Shown: piece after piece, positions 1 to 10,430 of the stretch
How the letters are laid out: each line of letters starts with the position of its first letter
How positions within the stretch are numbered: the stretch's first letter is position 1
Source: Glycomyces artemisiae
Lineage (GTDB): Bacteria > Actinomycetota > Actinomycetes > Mycobacteriales > Micromonosporaceae
Length of the DNA: 64,000 nucleotides
Assembly: GCF_003002955.1 (NCBI RefSeq)
Contig: NZ_PVTJ01000002.1
Coordinates: 248,001 to 312,000, forward strand
Reading direction: 5' to 3'
Notes under the pieces: generated by a model
Database searches by the model: none
Told to the model about the DNA's origin: nothing
The model's input: the letters and a program-made list of their open reading frames with translations, nothing else
Made by a program: the position numbers and the translations under genes

Positions 1-1788
1 GCCGCGGGCCGTGCGGGACGCCTCCGGCAGCTCGTACGCCTTCGCGCGGTACACGCGGCCCTTGTTCGTGAAGAACAGGATCCAGTCGTGCGTGGTCGTC
101 ACGAAGAAGTGGCTGACGATGTCGTCCTGCTTGAGCTGCGCGCCCTGGACGCCCTTCCCGCCGCGCTTCTGCGAGCGGAACGAGTCGGTGGTGGTGCGCT
201 TGACGTAGCCGCCGCGGGTGATCGTCACCACGATGTCCTCGCGGGCGATGAGGTCCTCCATGGACACCTCGCCGGCGTCGGGGAGGATCTGCGTGCGCCG
301 GTCGTCGCCCCAGCGGGCCACGACCGCGCCGAGCTCCTCGCGGATGATCTCGCGCTGCCGCTCGGGCTTGGCGAGGATGTCCGCGAGGTCGGCGATCTTC
401 GCCTCGATCTCGGCGAGCTCGTCGATGATCCGCTGCCGCTCCAGGGCCGCGAGGCGCCGCAGCTGCATGTCGAGGATCGCGACGGCCTGGACCTCGTCGA
501 CCTCCAGCAGCTCCATCAGGCCCTGCTTCGACTCCTCGGCCGACGGCGAGCGGCGGATGAGCGCGATCGTCTCGTCGAGCAGGTCGAGGGCCTTCGCGAG
601 GCCGCGCAGGATGTGGGCGCGCTCCTCGGCCTTGCGCATCCGGTACCGGGTGCGGCGGACGATCACGTCGATCTGGTGCGCCACGTAGTAGCGGACCATC
701 TGCGCGATGTTCAGCGTGCGCGGCACCCCGTCGACCAGCGCGAGCATGTTCGCGCCGAACGTGTCCTGGAGCTGCGTGTGCTTGTACAGGTTGTTGAGCA
801 CGACCTTCGGGACCGCGTCGCGCTTGAGCACGACCACGATCCGCATGCCGGTGCGGCCCGAGGACTCGTCGCGGATGTCGGCGATGCCGCCGAGCTTGCC
901 CTCCTTGACGAGGTCGGCGATCCGCTCGGCCAGGTTGTCGGGGTTCACCTGGTACGGGAGCTCGGTGACGACCAGGCACGGGCGGCCCTTGGTGTCCTCC
1001 TCGACCTCGATGACGGCGCGCATCTTGATCGAGCCGCGGCCGGTCCGGTAGGCGTCCTCGATGGCGGCGCGGCCGAGGATGGTCGCGCCGGTCGGGAAGT
1101 CGGGGCCGGTGATGATTCCGAGGATCGCCTCCAGGGCCTCCTCCTCGGTGGCCTCCGGGTGCTCCAGGCACCAGTCGACGGCCTTGGCGACCTCGCGCAG
1201 GTTGTGCGGCGGGATCTTCGTGGCCATGCCGACCGCGATGCCCTCGGAGCCGTTCACGAGGAGGTTCGGGATGCGGCTGGGGAGGATCGTCGGCTCGGTG
1301 GTCTTGCCGTCGTAGTTCGGCTCGAAGTCGACCGACTCCTCGTCGATGTCCCGCAGCATCTCCATGGCGAGCGGTTCGAGGCGCGACTCGGTGTACCGGT
1401 GCGCGGCCGCCGGGTCGTTGCCGGGGGACCCGAAGTTGCCCTGCCCGTCGATGAGCGGGTAGCGCAGGCTCCACGGCTGGGCCATGCGCACCAGCGAGTC
1501 GTAGATCGCGCCGTCGCCGTGCGGGTGGAACTGCCCCATCACGTCGCCGATGACGCGCGAGCACTTGACGTACCCGCGGTCGGGGCGGTAGCCGCCGTCG
1601 TACATCGCGTAGAGGATCTTGCGGTGGACCGGCTTGAGGCCGTCCCGCACGTCGGGCAGCGCGCGCCCGACGATGACGCTCATCGCGTAGTCGAGGTACG
1701 AGCGCGACATCTCCACTTCGATGCCGACCGGTTCGATGCGGCCGTGGCCCTCGGGGATCTCCAGCTGGTCTTGGTTGTTCTCAGGCAC
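1..1788 (-). CDS. gyrA: DNA gyrase subunit A (3' end beyond window)
   Basis: GyrA is the breakage-reunion subunit of DNA gyrase; with GyrB it forms A2B2 and introduces negative supercoils. The first 596 codons are visible. GTG at 1788 is preceded by AAGGA with correct spacing and lies 46 bp downstream of gyrB, so the two are co-transcribed. The catalytic tyrosine is in the motif [10 protein letters not shown], Tyr132 by this start. The quinolone-determining segment reads [11 protein letters not shown] (about residues 88-98): the position equal to E. coli Ser83 / M. tuberculosis Ala90 is Gly93, followed by Ala94 and Asp97. The reading frame runs open to the window edge, so the C-terminal pinwheel is not seen. 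Confidence 0.97.
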   Translation of the reverse strand, partial: MPENNQDQLEIPEGHGRIEPVGIEVEMSRSYLDYAMSVIVGRALPDVRDGLKPVHRKILYAMYDGGYRPDRGYVKCSRVIGDVMGQFHPHGDGAIYDSLVRMAQPWSLRYPLIDGQGNFGSPGNDPAAAHRYTESRLEPLAMEMLRDIDEESVDFEPNYDGKTTEPTILPSRIPNLLVNGSEGIAVGMATKIPPHNLREVAKAVDWCLEHPEATEEEALEAILGIITGPDFPTGATILGRAAIEDAYRTGRGSIKMRAVIEVEEDTKGRPCLVVTELPYQVNPDNLAERIADLVKEGKLGGIADIRDESSGRTGMRIVVVLKRDAVPKVVLNNLYKHTQLQDTFGANMLALVDGVPRTLNIAQMVRYYVAHQIDVIVRRTRYRMRKAEERAHILRGLAKALDLLDETIALIRRSPSAEESKQGLMELLEVDEVQAVAILDMQLRRLAALERQRIIDELAEIEAKIADLADILAKPERQREIIREELGAVVARWGDDRRTQILPDAGEVSMEDLIAREDIVVTITRGGYVKRTTTDSFRSQKRGGKGVQGAQLKQDDIVSHFFVTTTHDWILFFTNKGRVYRAKAYELPEASRTARG

Positions 1789-1834
1789 CAGTGCTTCCTT
1801 GCTGTGTCAGACGAAGTCGTATCGGGCCGAAGCC

Positions 1835-3799
1835 TTAGATGTCCAGGAACCGGACGTCCTTGGCGTTCTCCTGGATGAAGCGGCGGCGGCTCTCCACGTC
1901 CTCACCCATCAGGACGCTGAAGAGCTCGTCGGCGGTTGCCGCGTCGTCGAGCTGAACCTGGAGCAGGTTGCGCTGCGAGGGGTCCATGGTCGTCTCCCAC
2001 AGCTCGGTGTAGTTCATCTCACCGAGGCCCTTGTAGCGCTGGATCCCGTCGGACTTGCGCGGGTCGGCCTTGCCGGACGCGACGCCCGCCTCGACGATGC
2101 GGTCGCGCTCGGCGTCGGAGTACGCGTAGTCGACCAGGTCGCCCTTCTTGTTCCACTTGATCTTGTAGAGCGGCGGCTGGCTCATGTACACGTGGCCCAG
2201 CTCGATGAGCGGGCGCATGAAGCGGAACAGGAGCGTCAGCAGCAGGGTGTTGATGTGGTGGCCGTCGACGTCGGCGTCCGACATCAGGATGACCTTGTGG
2301 TAGCGGAGCTTCTCGGCGTCGAACTCCTCGTGGATGCCGGTGCCCAGGGCGGTGATCATGCCCTGGACCTCGTTGTTCTTGAGGATCTTGTCGAGCCGGG
2401 CCTTCTCCACGTTGAGGATCTTGCCGCGGATCGGCATGATCGCCTGCGTGCGCGGGTTGCGGCCCTGCTTCGCGGAGCCGCCGGCCGAGTCGCCCTCGAC
2501 CACGAAGATCTCGCACTCCTCCGGGTTCGTCGACTGGCAGTCGGCGAGCTTGCCGGGCATCGAGGAGGTCTCCAGGAGGCTCTTGCGGCGGGCGAGCTTG
2601 CGGGCCTGCGCCGCGGCCTTGCGGGCGTTCGCCGCGCTGGAGGCCTTCTGGACGATGATCCGCGCTTCCTTCGGGTGGCGGTCGAGCCAGTCGGGCAGCC
2701 ACTCGTTGCAGACGCGCTGCACGAAGCCCTTGATCTCGGTGTTGCCGAGCTTCGTCTTCGTCTGGCCCTCGAACTGCGGCTCGCGGAGCTTCACGGAGAT
2801 GATCGCGGCCAGGCCCTCGCGGATGTCCTCGCCGGAGAGGCGGTCCTTCTCGGACTTGATGATCTTCTTCTCGAGCCCGTACTTGTTCACCGCGTTGGTG
2901 AGCGCCGCGCGGAAGCCCTCCTCGTGGGTGCCGCCCTCGTGCGTGTTGATCGTGTTCGCGAACGTGTAGACCGACTCGCCGTAGGACTCGTTCCACTGCA
3001 TCGCGATCTCGACGGTGTGGAACTCCTTCTCGTCCTCCGCGGTGAACTGGACCACCGTGGGGTGGATCGGGTTCTTGGAGGCGTTCAGGTGGCGCACGAA
3101 GTCGGCGATGCCCTCGTCGTACTGGAACTTGACCTCGCGGACGTTGCCGTCCTCGTCGACCTGCTCGGGGCGCTCGTCGCGGAGGGTGATGGCCAGTCCC
3201 TTGTTGAGGAAGGCCATCTCCTGGAGGCGGCGGTAGATCGTCTTGTAGTCGAATTCGAGGGTCTCGAAGATGTCGCCGTCGGGCCAGAAGCTGACGATCG
3301 TGCCGGTCTCGTCGGTGGGCTCGCCCTTTTCGAGCGGGCCGGGCTGGGCGTGCTTGTAGTCCTGGCGCCAGTTGTAGCCGTCGCGCTTGATCTCGACGGT
3401 GACGCGGGTGGAGAGCGCGTTCACGACCGAGACGCCGACGCCGTGCAGACCGCCGGAGACGGCGTAGGTCTGGGAGTCGAACTTGCCGCCCGCGTGGAGG
3501 ACCGTGAGGGCGACCTCGACGCCGGGCTTCTTCAGCTTCGGGTGGAGGTCGACGGGGAAGCCGCGGCCGTCGTCGCGGACGCTGACGCCGCCGTCGTCGG
3601 TGAGCGTCACCAGGATGTCCGTGGCGAATCCCGCCATGGCCTCGTCGACCGCGTTGTCGACGACCTCCTGGATGAGGTGGTGCAGGCCGCGCTCGCCGGT
3701 CGAGCCGATGTACATGCCCGGGCGCTTCCGGACGGCCTCAAGGCCTTCGAGCACCTGAAGCGAACTGGCGCTGTACTCGTCCTGCTGCTTCGCCGCCAC
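1835..3799 (-). CDS. gyrB: DNA gyrase subunit B
   Basis: This is the ATPase subunit of gyrase. The predicted protein has 654 residues: a GHKL ATPase domain starting at [15 protein letters not shown] (about 18-32), a transducer domain, a Toprim domain with [13 protein letters not shown] (about 434) and the metal-binding SDADVDGHH (about 505). I chose GTG at 3799 because AGAAGGAG sits 6 nt upstream; an in-frame start at 3859 would add 20 unconserved residues. A TACGAT -10-like hexamer at 3825-3830 would place the transcript start inside that extension, which also favours 3799. The gene is in an operon with gyrA. Confidence 0.97.
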   Translation of the reverse strand: MAAKQQDEYSASSLQVLEGLEAVRKRPGMYIGSTGERGLHHLIQEVVDNAVDEAMAGFATDILVTLTDDGGVSVRDDGRGFPVDLHPKLKKPGVEVALTVLHAGGKFDSQTYAVSGGLHGVGVSVVNALSTRVTVEIKRDGYNWRQDYKHAQPGPLEKGEPTDETGTIVSFWPDGDIFETLEFDYKTIYRRLQEMAFLNKGLAITLRDERPEQVDEDGNVREVKFQYDEGIADFVRHLNASKNPIHPTVVQFTAEDEKEFHTVEIAMQWNESYGESVYTFANTINTHEGGTHEEGFRAALTNAVNKYGLEKKIIKSEKDRLSGEDIREGLAAIISVKLREPQFEGQTKTKLGNTEIKGFVQRVCNEWLPDWLDRHPKEARIIVQKASSAANARKAAAQARKLARRKSLLETSSMPGKLADCQSTNPEECEIFVVEGDSAGGSAKQGRNPRTQAIMPIRGKILNVEKARLDKILKNNEVQGMITALGTGIHEEFDAEKLRYHKVILMSDADVDGHHINTLLLTLLFRFMRPLIELGHVYMSQPPLYKIKWNKKGDLVDYAYSDAERDRIVEAGVASGKADPRKSDGIQRYKGLGEMNYTELWETTMDPSQRNLLQVQLDDAATADELFSVLMGEDVESRRRFIQENAKDVRFLDI

Positions 3800-4069
3800 C
3801 GGCAACTCCTTCTGTCGTTCACGCATCGTAGTGAGAAAGCTAGTCCATGGTTGTGACACTTTTCAGCCGTCTGGCCTCGGCCCTGCCGGATTGTCTGGTC
3901 CGGGTGGGAGGGCGCGGGCCCCGCGGCGGCGGGTCGGCCATGGAGGCGGCCGGACGCTGGGAGCGCCGGCCGGACTGCATGCGTCAAGTCTACTGCGATT
4001 CAGCTCGCGATCCGGTGTCTGTGCGCCTCATTGTCGTCACAGTCGCACTGGGAGCCGCGGACATGAACC

Positions 4070-4087
4070 CCCCTACGGACCTAGGGG
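4070..4087. terminator. Weak hairpin after the recF-DUF721 pair
   Basis: CCCCTA at 4070-4075 pairs with TAGGGG at 4082-4087 around a 6-nt loop, just downstream of the DUF721 stop and about 270 bp upstream of gyrB. The stem is short and there is no clear U-run, so a terminator role is an inference. Confidence 0.35.
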
Positions 4088-4096
4088 TGGACGGCT

Positions 4097-4552
4097 TCAG
4101 AACGTGTCACGAGAGCCATTAAACCGCACCCGCCTGGGGCCGTAGGAGCGAGTCGGCTGCCTCGGTCCGACGATCTTCAGCCGTTTGACGACGCTCGGGC
4201 CCAGGGCCGCGGCGATCTTGGCGTGGATCTGGCGCGAGAACAGGCGCAGCTGCGTGGCCCAGGCGGTGGACTCGGCGACGACGAGGAGCTCGCCGTTCTC
4301 CAGCTGCTCGGGGCGGCAGTGGCCCGCGATGTCGGGGCCGACGATGGCCTCCCAGCGGCCGAACACCGACGCGTCGGCCACTTTGCGCGTCCAGCCGTTC
4401 TTGCGCACGATCTGGGGGAGGAGGCTCCCGAGCAGCTCGGGGTCGCGCTTGTCGGGCCCGGGGCCCGACCACTCCTTGCGGAAGCGCGGGTCGTCGGACT
4501 TGCCGCGCCGGCGCGGGCGCGGGCGGTAGTCGTAGCCGCCGTTAGAGGACAC
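4097..4552 (-). CDS. DUF721 family protein (DciA-like helicase-loader candidate)
   Basis: This 151-residue basic protein belongs to the DUF721 family. The conserved part covers about residues 42-130 (LGSLLPQIVRKNGW ... VVAESTAWATQLRLFSRQI). In bacteria without DnaC/DnaI, members of this family (DciA) help load DnaB, and in actinobacteria the gene sits between recF and gyrB, as here. The N-terminus is rich in Arg and Lys and likely disordered. The GTG start overlaps the end of recF by 11 bp and has GGAAGGGGAAG upstream, so translation is probably coupled to recF. The DciA function is family inference; the family assignment is firm. Confidence 0.85.
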   Translation of the reverse strand: MSSNGGYDYRPRPRRRGKSDDPRFRKEWSGPGPDKRDPELLGSLLPQIVRKNGWTRKVADASVFGRWEAIVGPDIAGHCRPEQLENGELLVVAESTAWATQLRLFSRQIHAKIAAALGPSVVKRLKIVGPRQPTRSYGPRRVRFNGSRDTF

Positions 4553-5678
4553 GCTTCACTTCCCCTTCCCACACGTCGTAGCGGGCGCCGGTCAGCCGGT
4601 CGGGCACGTCTCCGGCGACCGCGCAGGTGATGAGCGTCTGCGGGGCGGCCTCGGCGTACTCGGCGAGGCGCTCGCGCCGCGTGGCGTCGAGCTCGGCGAA
4701 GACGTCGTCGAGGATGAGGATCGGGGCGGTGCCGTCGGCGCGCAGGAGCTCGAAGGCGCCCAGCCGCAGTGCGAGCGCGACCGACCAGGTCTCGCCGTGG
4801 GACGCGTAGCCCTTGACGGGGAGGCTTCCCAGGACCAGGTCGAGGTCGTCGCGGTGCGGGCCGACGAGGGTCGAGCCGCGCTCGACCTCCTTGGAGCGGG
4901 CGGCGGCGAGCGCGGCGGTGAGGCGCGCTTCGAGGACGTCGCGGTCGGCGGTGAGGCCGTCGCCGAGCTCGGACTCGTACGTGAGGGTCACTTCGGCGCG
5001 GCCGTCGGCGATGCGCGAGTGGGCCTTCGCGACGGGTTCGGCGAGGTCGTCGAGGAGCGCGAGTCGCCCGGCCATGAGCTCGGCGCCGTGGGCGGCGAGG
5101 TGCGCGTCCCACGCGTCGAGGGTCGCCATCTCGGCGCCGCCGGGGCCGCGGCCGCCGGTCTTCTTCGCGAGGTACGCGGTGCGCAGGAGGGTGTTGCGCT
5201 GCTTGAGGACTCGCTCGTAGTCGGCGCGCACGCCCGCGAAGCGCGGGTAGCGGGCGCACAGCAGCTCGTCGAGGTAGCGGCGGCGGGCAGAGGGCTCGCC
5301 GCGCACGAGCGCGAGGTCTTCAGGGGCGAACGCGATGGCCTTGAGGGCGCCGATGATCTCGCGGGGGCGCTTGAGGTCGGTCCGGTTGAGGCGGGCCTTG
5401 TTCGACTTGCCGGGGACGATCGCCAGCTCGGCGAGGAGGCGCCGGGAGTCGTGGAGGATCTCTGCCCTGACGACGGCCTGCTCGCAGCCCTGGCGGACCA
5501 GGGGCGCGTCGGAGGAGACGCGGTGGGAGCGGAGGTTCGCCAGGTAGACGAGGGACTCCACCAGGTTGGTTTTGCCGTGTCCGTTGGGGCCCACCAGGAT
5601 CGAGGGCCCCTCGTCGAACATGACTTGGGCGTGCGCGTAGGACCTGAAGTCCGTCAATTGCAGCTGTCGTACACGCAC
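4542..5678 (-). CDS. recF: DNA replication and repair protein RecF
   Basis: RecF is an SMC-like ATPase that guides RecA loading onto gapped DNA through RecFOR. The 378-residue protein has Walker A GPNGHGKTN at residues 30-38, the RecF signature around GPHRDDL (about 275), and Walker B ILILDDVFAELD near the C-terminus. It starts at GTG 5678 and ends KRVL, overlapping DUF721 by 11 bp. It lies in the conserved dnaN-gnd-recF-gyrB series. Length and motifs are normal for the family. Confidence 0.96.
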   Translation of the reverse strand: MRVRQLQLTDFRSYAHAQVMFDEGPSILVGPNGHGKTNLVESLVYLANLRSHRVSSDAPLVRQGCEQAVVRAEILHDSRRLLAELAIVPGKSNKARLNRTDLKRPREIIGALKAIAFAPEDLALVRGEPSARRRYLDELLCARYPRFAGVRADYERVLKQRNTLLRTAYLAKKTGGRGPGGAEMATLDAWDAHLAAHGAELMAGRLALLDDLAEPVAKAHSRIADGRAEVTLTYESELGDGLTADRDVLEARLTAALAAARSKEVERGSTLVGPHRDDLDLVLGSLPVKGYASHGETWSVALALRLGAFELLRADGTAPILILDDVFAELDATRRERLAEYAEAAPQTLITCAVAGDVPDRLTGARYDVWEGEVKRVL

Positions 5679-5732
5679 GCCTCTATCTTGCCGTCTCGGT
5701 CCGGGGCGCTGCTTGCGAGCCCCGGCAAATGT

Positions 5733-6608
5733 TCAGTCGGACTTCACGGCGTGTCCGCCGAACTGGTTGCGCAGCGCCGCGACGGCCTTCATCGCCGGGG
5801 AGTCCTCCTGGCGCGAGGTGAAGCGGGCGAACAGCGACTCGGTGATGGCCGGGAGCGGGACGCGCAGGCGGATGCCCTCGTCCACGGTCCAGCGGCCCTC
5901 GCCGGAGTCCTCGACGTAGCCCTTGACGTGGTCGAGCTTCGGATCGGAGTCGAGCGCCCGGTCCATGAGGTCGAGCAGCCAGGAGCGGATGACGGTGCCC
6001 TCGCGCCACGACTTGAAGACCTCGGGCACGTTGTCGACGTACTCGCTGGCCTCCAGAAGCTCGTAGCCCTCGGCGTACGCCTGCATCATGGCGTACTCGA
6101 TGCCGTTGTGCACCATCTTGGCGTAGTGCCCGGCGCCGACGCCGCCCGCGTGGACGAAGCCGTGCTCGCCCTCGGGCTTGAGCGCGTCGAACACCGGCTG
6201 GAGCCGCCGCACGTCGGCCTCGGCGCCGCCGACCATGAGCGCGTAGCCCTCGGTCAGGCCCCACACGCCGCCGGAGACGCCCGCGTCGACGTAGCCGATG
6301 CCGCCCGCGGCAAGGGTCTTCGCGTTGACCGCGTCGTCGGTGAAGCGGGAGTTGCCGCCGTCGACGACGATGTCGCCCTCGGACAGCAGCCCGGCCAGCT
6401 CCTCCACGGTGGACCTGGTGGCCTCGCCGGCGGGGACCATGACCCACACGGCGCGCGGGGCGTCGAGCGCCTCCACGAGCGCGGCGAGCGAGTCCACGTC
6501 GGCGACGTCCGGGTTGCGGTCGTAGCCGACGACCCGGTGTCCAGCCTTTTCGAGCCGCAACTTCATGTTGCCGCCCATCTTGCCGAGCCCGATCATGCCG
6601 AGTTGCAT
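5733..6608 (-). CDS. gnd: 6-phosphogluconate dehydrogenase, decarboxylating (short form)
   Basis: The predicted enzyme oxidatively decarboxylates 6-phosphogluconate to ribulose 5-phosphate. It has 291 residues, the short bacterial GndA/YqeC-like type rather than the about 470-residue form. The Rossmann motif GLGKMG is at residues 7-12, followed by VVDGGNSR (about 82), GVSGGVWG (about 111) and the active-site KMVHNGIEY (about 163). ATG 6608 is preceded by AAAGGGGGCG; an in-frame upstream start at 6629 lacks such a site. gnd between dnaN and recF is typical of actinomycetes. The short type is often NAD-preferring, which cannot be decided here. Confidence 0.93.
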   Translation of the reverse strand: MQLGMIGLGKMGGNMKLRLEKAGHRVVGYDRNPDVADVDSLAALVEALDAPRAVWVMVPAGEATRSTVEELAGLLSEGDIVVDGGNSRFTDDAVNAKTLAAGGIGYVDAGVSGGVWGLTEGYALMVGGAEADVRRLQPVFDALKPEGEHGFVHAGGVGAGHYAKMVHNGIEYAMMQAYAEGYELLEASEYVDNVPEVFKSWREGTVIRSWLLDLMDRALDSDPKLDHVKGYVEDSGEGRWTVDEGIRLRVPLPAITESLFARFTSRQEDSPAMKAVAALRNQFGGHAVKSD

Positions 6609-6678
6609 GTCGCGCCCCCTTTCAAACACGAAAGCGTTCCGCGGTGTTCGCGCCAGGGTCGTTCACGTCGTTGTGCGG

Positions 6679-7827
6679 TCAGGCGTCCCAACGCAATGGT
6701 TGCAGCATGTACAGGTACACGTCGTGGTTTGTGTCCGAATCCTCATCTTCGGGCGCGGGCTGCCCGGTCATCACGACCGGCTTCCCCAGCTCGTTCATCT
6801 TGAACGCCGTGTAGGGGGCGTCCATGGCGGCGAGGCCGTCGAGGAGGTACGTCGGGTTGAACGCGATCTTGCCGGGCTCGCCGTCGAGCGCGCAGTCCAT
6901 GGCCTCCGACGCCTTCGCGTCCTCGGCGCCGCCGGCCTCGACCACGAGGCCGTCCTCGTCGAACGAGAGGCGGATCGGCGAGTTGCGGTCGCCGACGAGC
7001 GCGACGCGGCGGGCCACCTCGATGAGCTCGGAGGTCTTGACCTTCAGCGTGGTCGCGTACGAGGTCGCCAGGAGGCTCCGCAGCGGCGGCAGCTGGCCGT
7101 CGAGGACGCGGGAGGTCGTCTGGCGGCCGCCCGCGGTGAAGCCGATCATGCCGGGGGCGCCGTCGGTCCCGGTGGGGACGGCGATGGTCACCGGGCCCGA
7201 CAGGGAGCCGAAGGTGCGGGCCGTGTCGGCGAGGGCCTTGGCGGGCACCAGGACCGTGACCGAGACGCTGGAGTCGCCCGGCTCCCACGACGAGTCGCGG
7301 ATGGCCATGCGGTAGCGGTCGGTGGCGAGCATGCCGATGCCGCCGCCGGTCATCTCGACCTGGACGCCGGTCATCGTCGGCAGGGTCTCGTCCTTGCCCG
7401 CGGCGACGGCGGTCTGGGCGACGGCCTTCGCGAACTCCTCGGCGTCGATCGTGCCGATCGCCTCGGGCATCTGCGGCAGCGAGGGGTAGTCCTCCAGGGG
7501 CATGGTCGGCAGGGTGAACCGGGCCGACCCGCAGGTGAGCTCGGCGTGGGGGCCGTCGACGACGAAGTCGACGGGCTTGTTGGGGAGGGCCTTGACGATC
7601 TCGGCGAGGAGCTTGCCGGAGACCAGCGCGGTCCCGGCGCTCTCGCCGGTGACCTCGACGGTGACCCGGGTGGAGATCTCGTAGTCGAAACCGGAGATCG
7701 TCAGGGTGCCCTCGTCGACCGACAGGCGGGCGCCCGCGAGGACGGGCACCGACGGGCGGGCCGGGAGGCTCTTCGCGGTCCAGGAGACCGCGTCCGCGAA
7801 GGTGTCGCGTTCGACTTGGAACTTCAT
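6679..7827 (-). CDS. dnaN: DNA polymerase III beta sliding clamp
   Basis: This is the processivity clamp that tethers DNA polymerase III. The 382-residue protein shows three repeated clamp folds and begins MKFQVERDTFADAVSW. It ends with a clamp-like C-terminal segment (about residues 355-382) containing VVMTGQPAPEDED. ATG 7827 has AAGGAG with a 6-7 nt gap. The gene starts on the far side of the oriC spacer from dnaA. Both dnaA and dnaN are read leftward, so the oriC region is the leader of dnaN. Confidence 0.97.
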   Translation of the reverse strand: MKFQVERDTFADAVSWTAKSLPARPSVPVLAGARLSVDEGTLTISGFDYEISTRVTVEVTGESAGTALVSGKLLAEIVKALPNKPVDFVVDGPHAELTCGSARFTLPTMPLEDYPSLPQMPEAIGTIDAEEFAKAVAQTAVAAGKDETLPTMTGVQVEMTGGGIGMLATDRYRMAIRDSSWEPGDSSVSVTVLVPAKALADTARTFGSLSGPVTIAVPTGTDGAPGMIGFTAGGRQTTSRVLDGQLPPLRSLLATSYATTLKVKTSELIEVARRVALVGDRNSPIRLSFDEDGLVVEAGGAEDAKASEAMDCALDGEPGKIAFNPTYLLDGLAAMDAPYTAFKMNELGKPVVMTGQPAPEDEDSDTNHDVYLYMLQPLRWDA

Positions 7828-8218
7828 GGGTCGCTCCTTCTCGATGAAGCTCGGTTGTTCACAGCGCTATTACTAATGGTTTCTCTATAGATATAACTGT
7901 CGTCGTAGTCGTCGGTGCTGTGGAAACTGTGGAAAACCCGCCTTTCCGCAGCGTGTTCCGGCTACCGGCCTGTGGACGGCCTGTGGAGAACCTGTGGATG
8001 AATCAGGAGCTTATCCACAGCCTCCGACACCCGCCGAGTTTTCCACATCTCATCCACAGGTCTGTCCACAGCTTTTCCACAGGTTATGCACAGGGTTCTC
8101 CACAGCCGCAAAGCGAATGAGAATCGCGCTTCCGCCTGTTTTCCACACGTCGTCCACAGGCTTTCCACAGATTCCGGGGCTTATCCACAGCTTTTCCACA
8201 GAGTTGTCCACAGGCCGC
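7828..8218. other. oriC: Chromosomal replication origin (oriC) between dnaA and dnaN
   Basis: This is a gene-free 391-bp spacer packed with DnaA-box-like nonamers related to TTATCCACA. On the + strand they start at 8011, 8039, 8050, 8062, 8073, 8084, 8096, 8139, 8150, 8161, 8181, 8192 and 8204. On the complementary strand they occupy 7919-7927, 7928-7936, 7971-7979, 7982-7990 and 7993-8001. 8011 and 8181 are perfect TTATCCACA; 8204 is TTGTCCACA. The left boxes mostly point one way and the right boxes the other. An AT-richer stretch at 7866-7905 next to dnaN is a possible unwinding element. Position and box density match actinobacterial oriC. Confidence 0.95.
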
Positions 8219-10075
8219 TCATTCGTCGGTGTGTTTCAAACGGTTCGTCAATTCCGCGATCTGGTTGTAGAGGGCCCGGCGCTCCGCCATCTGCTTCCGG
8301 ATCTTCTTGTTCGCGTGCATCACCGTCGTGTGGTCGCGGCCGCCGAACGCCTGCCCGATCCGCGGCAGCGACATGTCCGTCAGCTCCCGGCACAGGTACA
8401 TGGCGACCTGCCGGGCGTTCACGAGGATCCGGGACCGCGAGTTCCCCTTCAGGTCGGCCGAGGCCACCCCGAAGTAGTCGGCGGTCGCCTGCATGATCTG
8501 GTCCACCGTCACCTCGGCGGTGTTGCCGCCCTCGGGGATGAAGTCGTGCAGCACCTCCTCGGCGAGGCCCAGGTCCACCGGCTTCTTGTTCAGGCTCGCG
8601 TACGCCGTCACCCGGATGAGCGCGCCTTCGAGCTCGCGGATGGAGTGGTGGATCTGCGTCGCGATGAACTCGACCGCGTCGGTGGGGACGTTCAGCTCGT
8701 CCTGCACGGCCTTCTTGCGAAGGATCGCGATGCGCGTCTCCAGGTCCGGCGGCTGGATGTCCGCGAGCAGGCCCCACTCGAAGCGGGTCCGCAGGCGGTC
8801 CTCCAGGGTCTGGAGCTGCTTCGGCGAGCGGTCGGAGGAGATCACCAGCTGCTTGTTGGCGTTGTGGAGCGCGTTGAAGGTGTGGAAGAACTCCTCCTGC
8901 GTGCGCTCGCGGTCCATGAGGAACTGGATGTCGTCGATGAGGAGGATGTCGACGTCCCGGTAGCGGCGCTGGAACGCCTGCTGGCGGCGGTCCGACAGCG
9001 AGTTGATGAAGTCGTTCGTGAACTCCTCGGTGGTCACGTACCTGACGGACTGGGCGGTGCCCAGGTCGTGCGCGTAGTGGCCGACCGCGTGGAGCAGGTG
9101 CGTCTTGCCGAGCCCGGAGCCGCCGTAGATGAACAGCGGGTTGTAGGCCTTCGCGGGCGCCTCGGCGACGGCGAACGCGGCCGCGTGCGCGAACCGATTG
9201 GACGAGCCGATGACGAACGTGTCGAAGTTGTAGCGCGGGTTCAGGCGGCCGACGCCGTCGACGGCCTTCGCGGGCGCGGCCTGGTGGGCCTTGGTGATGC
9301 CGCCGCGCCGCTCGGGGTCCGGGTCGTCCGACGGCGGCGGGGCGACCGGCGGCGCGGCCTGGTCCTTGTGGCCGTCGGCGCGGCGGGCCGCGGTCTCGGA
9401 GAGCACCCGTTCGAGCTCGGCGCCGTCGGCGGGCGGCTCGGGGGTGCGCTCCTCCCAGCGGGGCGTCTCGGCCTCGGCCGGGCGCGCCGGCTGGTGCGGG
9501 ATCGGCGCGGGCCGCTCGGGCTCCGGCTCGGGGACGCGCTCGACGGGAGTCGCGGGCCGCTCGGGCGCCGGGCGCTCAGGCGCGGCGGCGGGCTCGCCGG
9601 GGCGGAACGCCGCGGTGTCGAACAGGCTCGGCGGGTTCTGCGCGGGCACCGGCCCGCGCGGCGCGGCCGGGGGCTCGGGGTCGTCGAACTTCGGCCGCTC
9701 GAACACGATCGTCGCGTCGGCGGCGCCGGGTGCGGGCGTCCCGTTCGCCGGCTGCTGCTCGGGCACGGCCGGCGCCTCGGGAGCCGGAGCGGGGGCGGCC
9801 TCGGCCTGCTTCTCCTGCAAGGTGACCGCGATCTGCGTCGGCTGGCCCAGGTGCCGGGAGAGGGCCTCGCTGATGGGGACGCGGAGCTTCGACTCGAACG
9901 CCGAACGGGCGAACTTATCGGGGGCGGCGACGATGAACGTGCCCGGCATCGACAGCACCGGCTGCGACAGGCGCATCCACGCCGCCTGCTGGCGGGTGAG
10001 CGACGACGCCTCGGCCAGCTCGGCGGACACCGCCGACCAGACTGCCGACAGATCCTGGTCGGTCACGTTCGCCAT
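8219..10075 (-). CDS. dnaA: Chromosomal replication initiator DnaA
   Basis: DnaA binds the adjoining boxes and melts oriC. The 618-residue protein has domain I (about 1-95, [13 protein letters not shown]), a long Pro/Ala/Glu-rich linker domain II (about 95-280), the AAA+ domain with Walker [12 protein letters not shown] (about 317) and Walker B LLIDDIQF, and domain IV with the DNA-binding signature [15 protein letters not shown]. The long domain II is typical of high-GC actinomycetes. ATG 10075 directly abuts a GAGGG, so GTG three codons later (10066) is an alternative start. Confidence 0.97.
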   Translation of the reverse strand: MANVTDQDLSAVWSAVSAELAEASSLTRQQAAWMRLSQPVLSMPGTFIVAAPDKFARSAFESKLRVPISEALSRHLGQPTQIAVTLQEKQAEAAPAPAPEAPAVPEQQPANGTPAPGAADATIVFERPKFDDPEPPAAPRGPVPAQNPPSLFDTAAFRPGEPAAAPERPAPERPATPVERVPEPEPERPAPIPHQPARPAEAETPRWEERTPEPPADGAELERVLSETAARRADGHKDQAAPPVAPPPSDDPDPERRGGITKAHQAAPAKAVDGVGRLNPRYNFDTFVIGSSNRFAHAAAFAVAEAPAKAYNPLFIYGGSGLGKTHLLHAVGHYAHDLGTAQSVRYVTTEEFTNDFINSLSDRRQQAFQRRYRDVDILLIDDIQFLMDRERTQEEFFHTFNALHNANKQLVISSDRSPKQLQTLEDRLRTRFEWGLLADIQPPDLETRIAILRKKAVQDELNVPTDAVEFIATQIHHSIRELEGALIRVTAYASLNKKPVDLGLAEEVLHDFIPEGGNTAEVTVDQIMQATADYFGVASADLKGNSRSRILVNARQVAMYLCRELTDMSLPRIGQAFGGRDHTTVMHANKKIRKQMAERRALYNQIAELTNRLKHTDE

Positions 10076-10219
10076 CCCTCGTGTTCATCGTCGGTGTGCT
10101 CTTGTCCCGAACGGCCGGTTTCGCGAAGTTCCGCGGCCGCGGACGGTAGGCTCGGATCCAGTCGGTCCGCACTGCCGGACCCGCTTCCCGCGGCGGCGCC
10201 CTCGCCGCGTCCCAGCAAG

Positions 10220-10383
10220 TTTTCCACAGGTTATCCACAGGCCTTCAGGTGCCCTGTGCACATGCGCCGCTTGTGACAATGTTTCCTGAATCACGGTCAT
10301 GACCTGGTATTTCTCGCAACGTCCCTGACGATGCCGTTCCGGCGCCGCGGAAGTCGCCCACAGTCCGGGAGAAGTTATCCACA
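10220..10383. promoter_or_regulatory. Second DnaA-box group upstream of dnaA
   Basis: Three DnaA-box-like nonamers lie in the dnaA 5' region: TTTTCCACA at 10220-10228, TTATCCACA at 10231-10239 and TTATCCACA at 10375-10383. Boxes here suggest DnaA autoregulation or an auxiliary origin site. I could not assign a convincing dnaA promoter. Confidence 0.7.
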
Positions 10384-10430
10384 GGCTGCTCGCGAGCTTG
10401 GACAGGCGGAACAAGAGCGCTGTGTATACT

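Noticed and set aside
88..1878. Long rightward open frame across the gyrA region
   Set aside because: It is the mirror of gyrA in a GC-rich genome; the product is Val/Leu/Asp/Gly-rich without a domain.
7920..8220. CRISPR-like regular repeats
   Set aside because: The repeated units are DnaA boxes with irregular spacing and both orientations; no constant repeat/variable spacer pattern.
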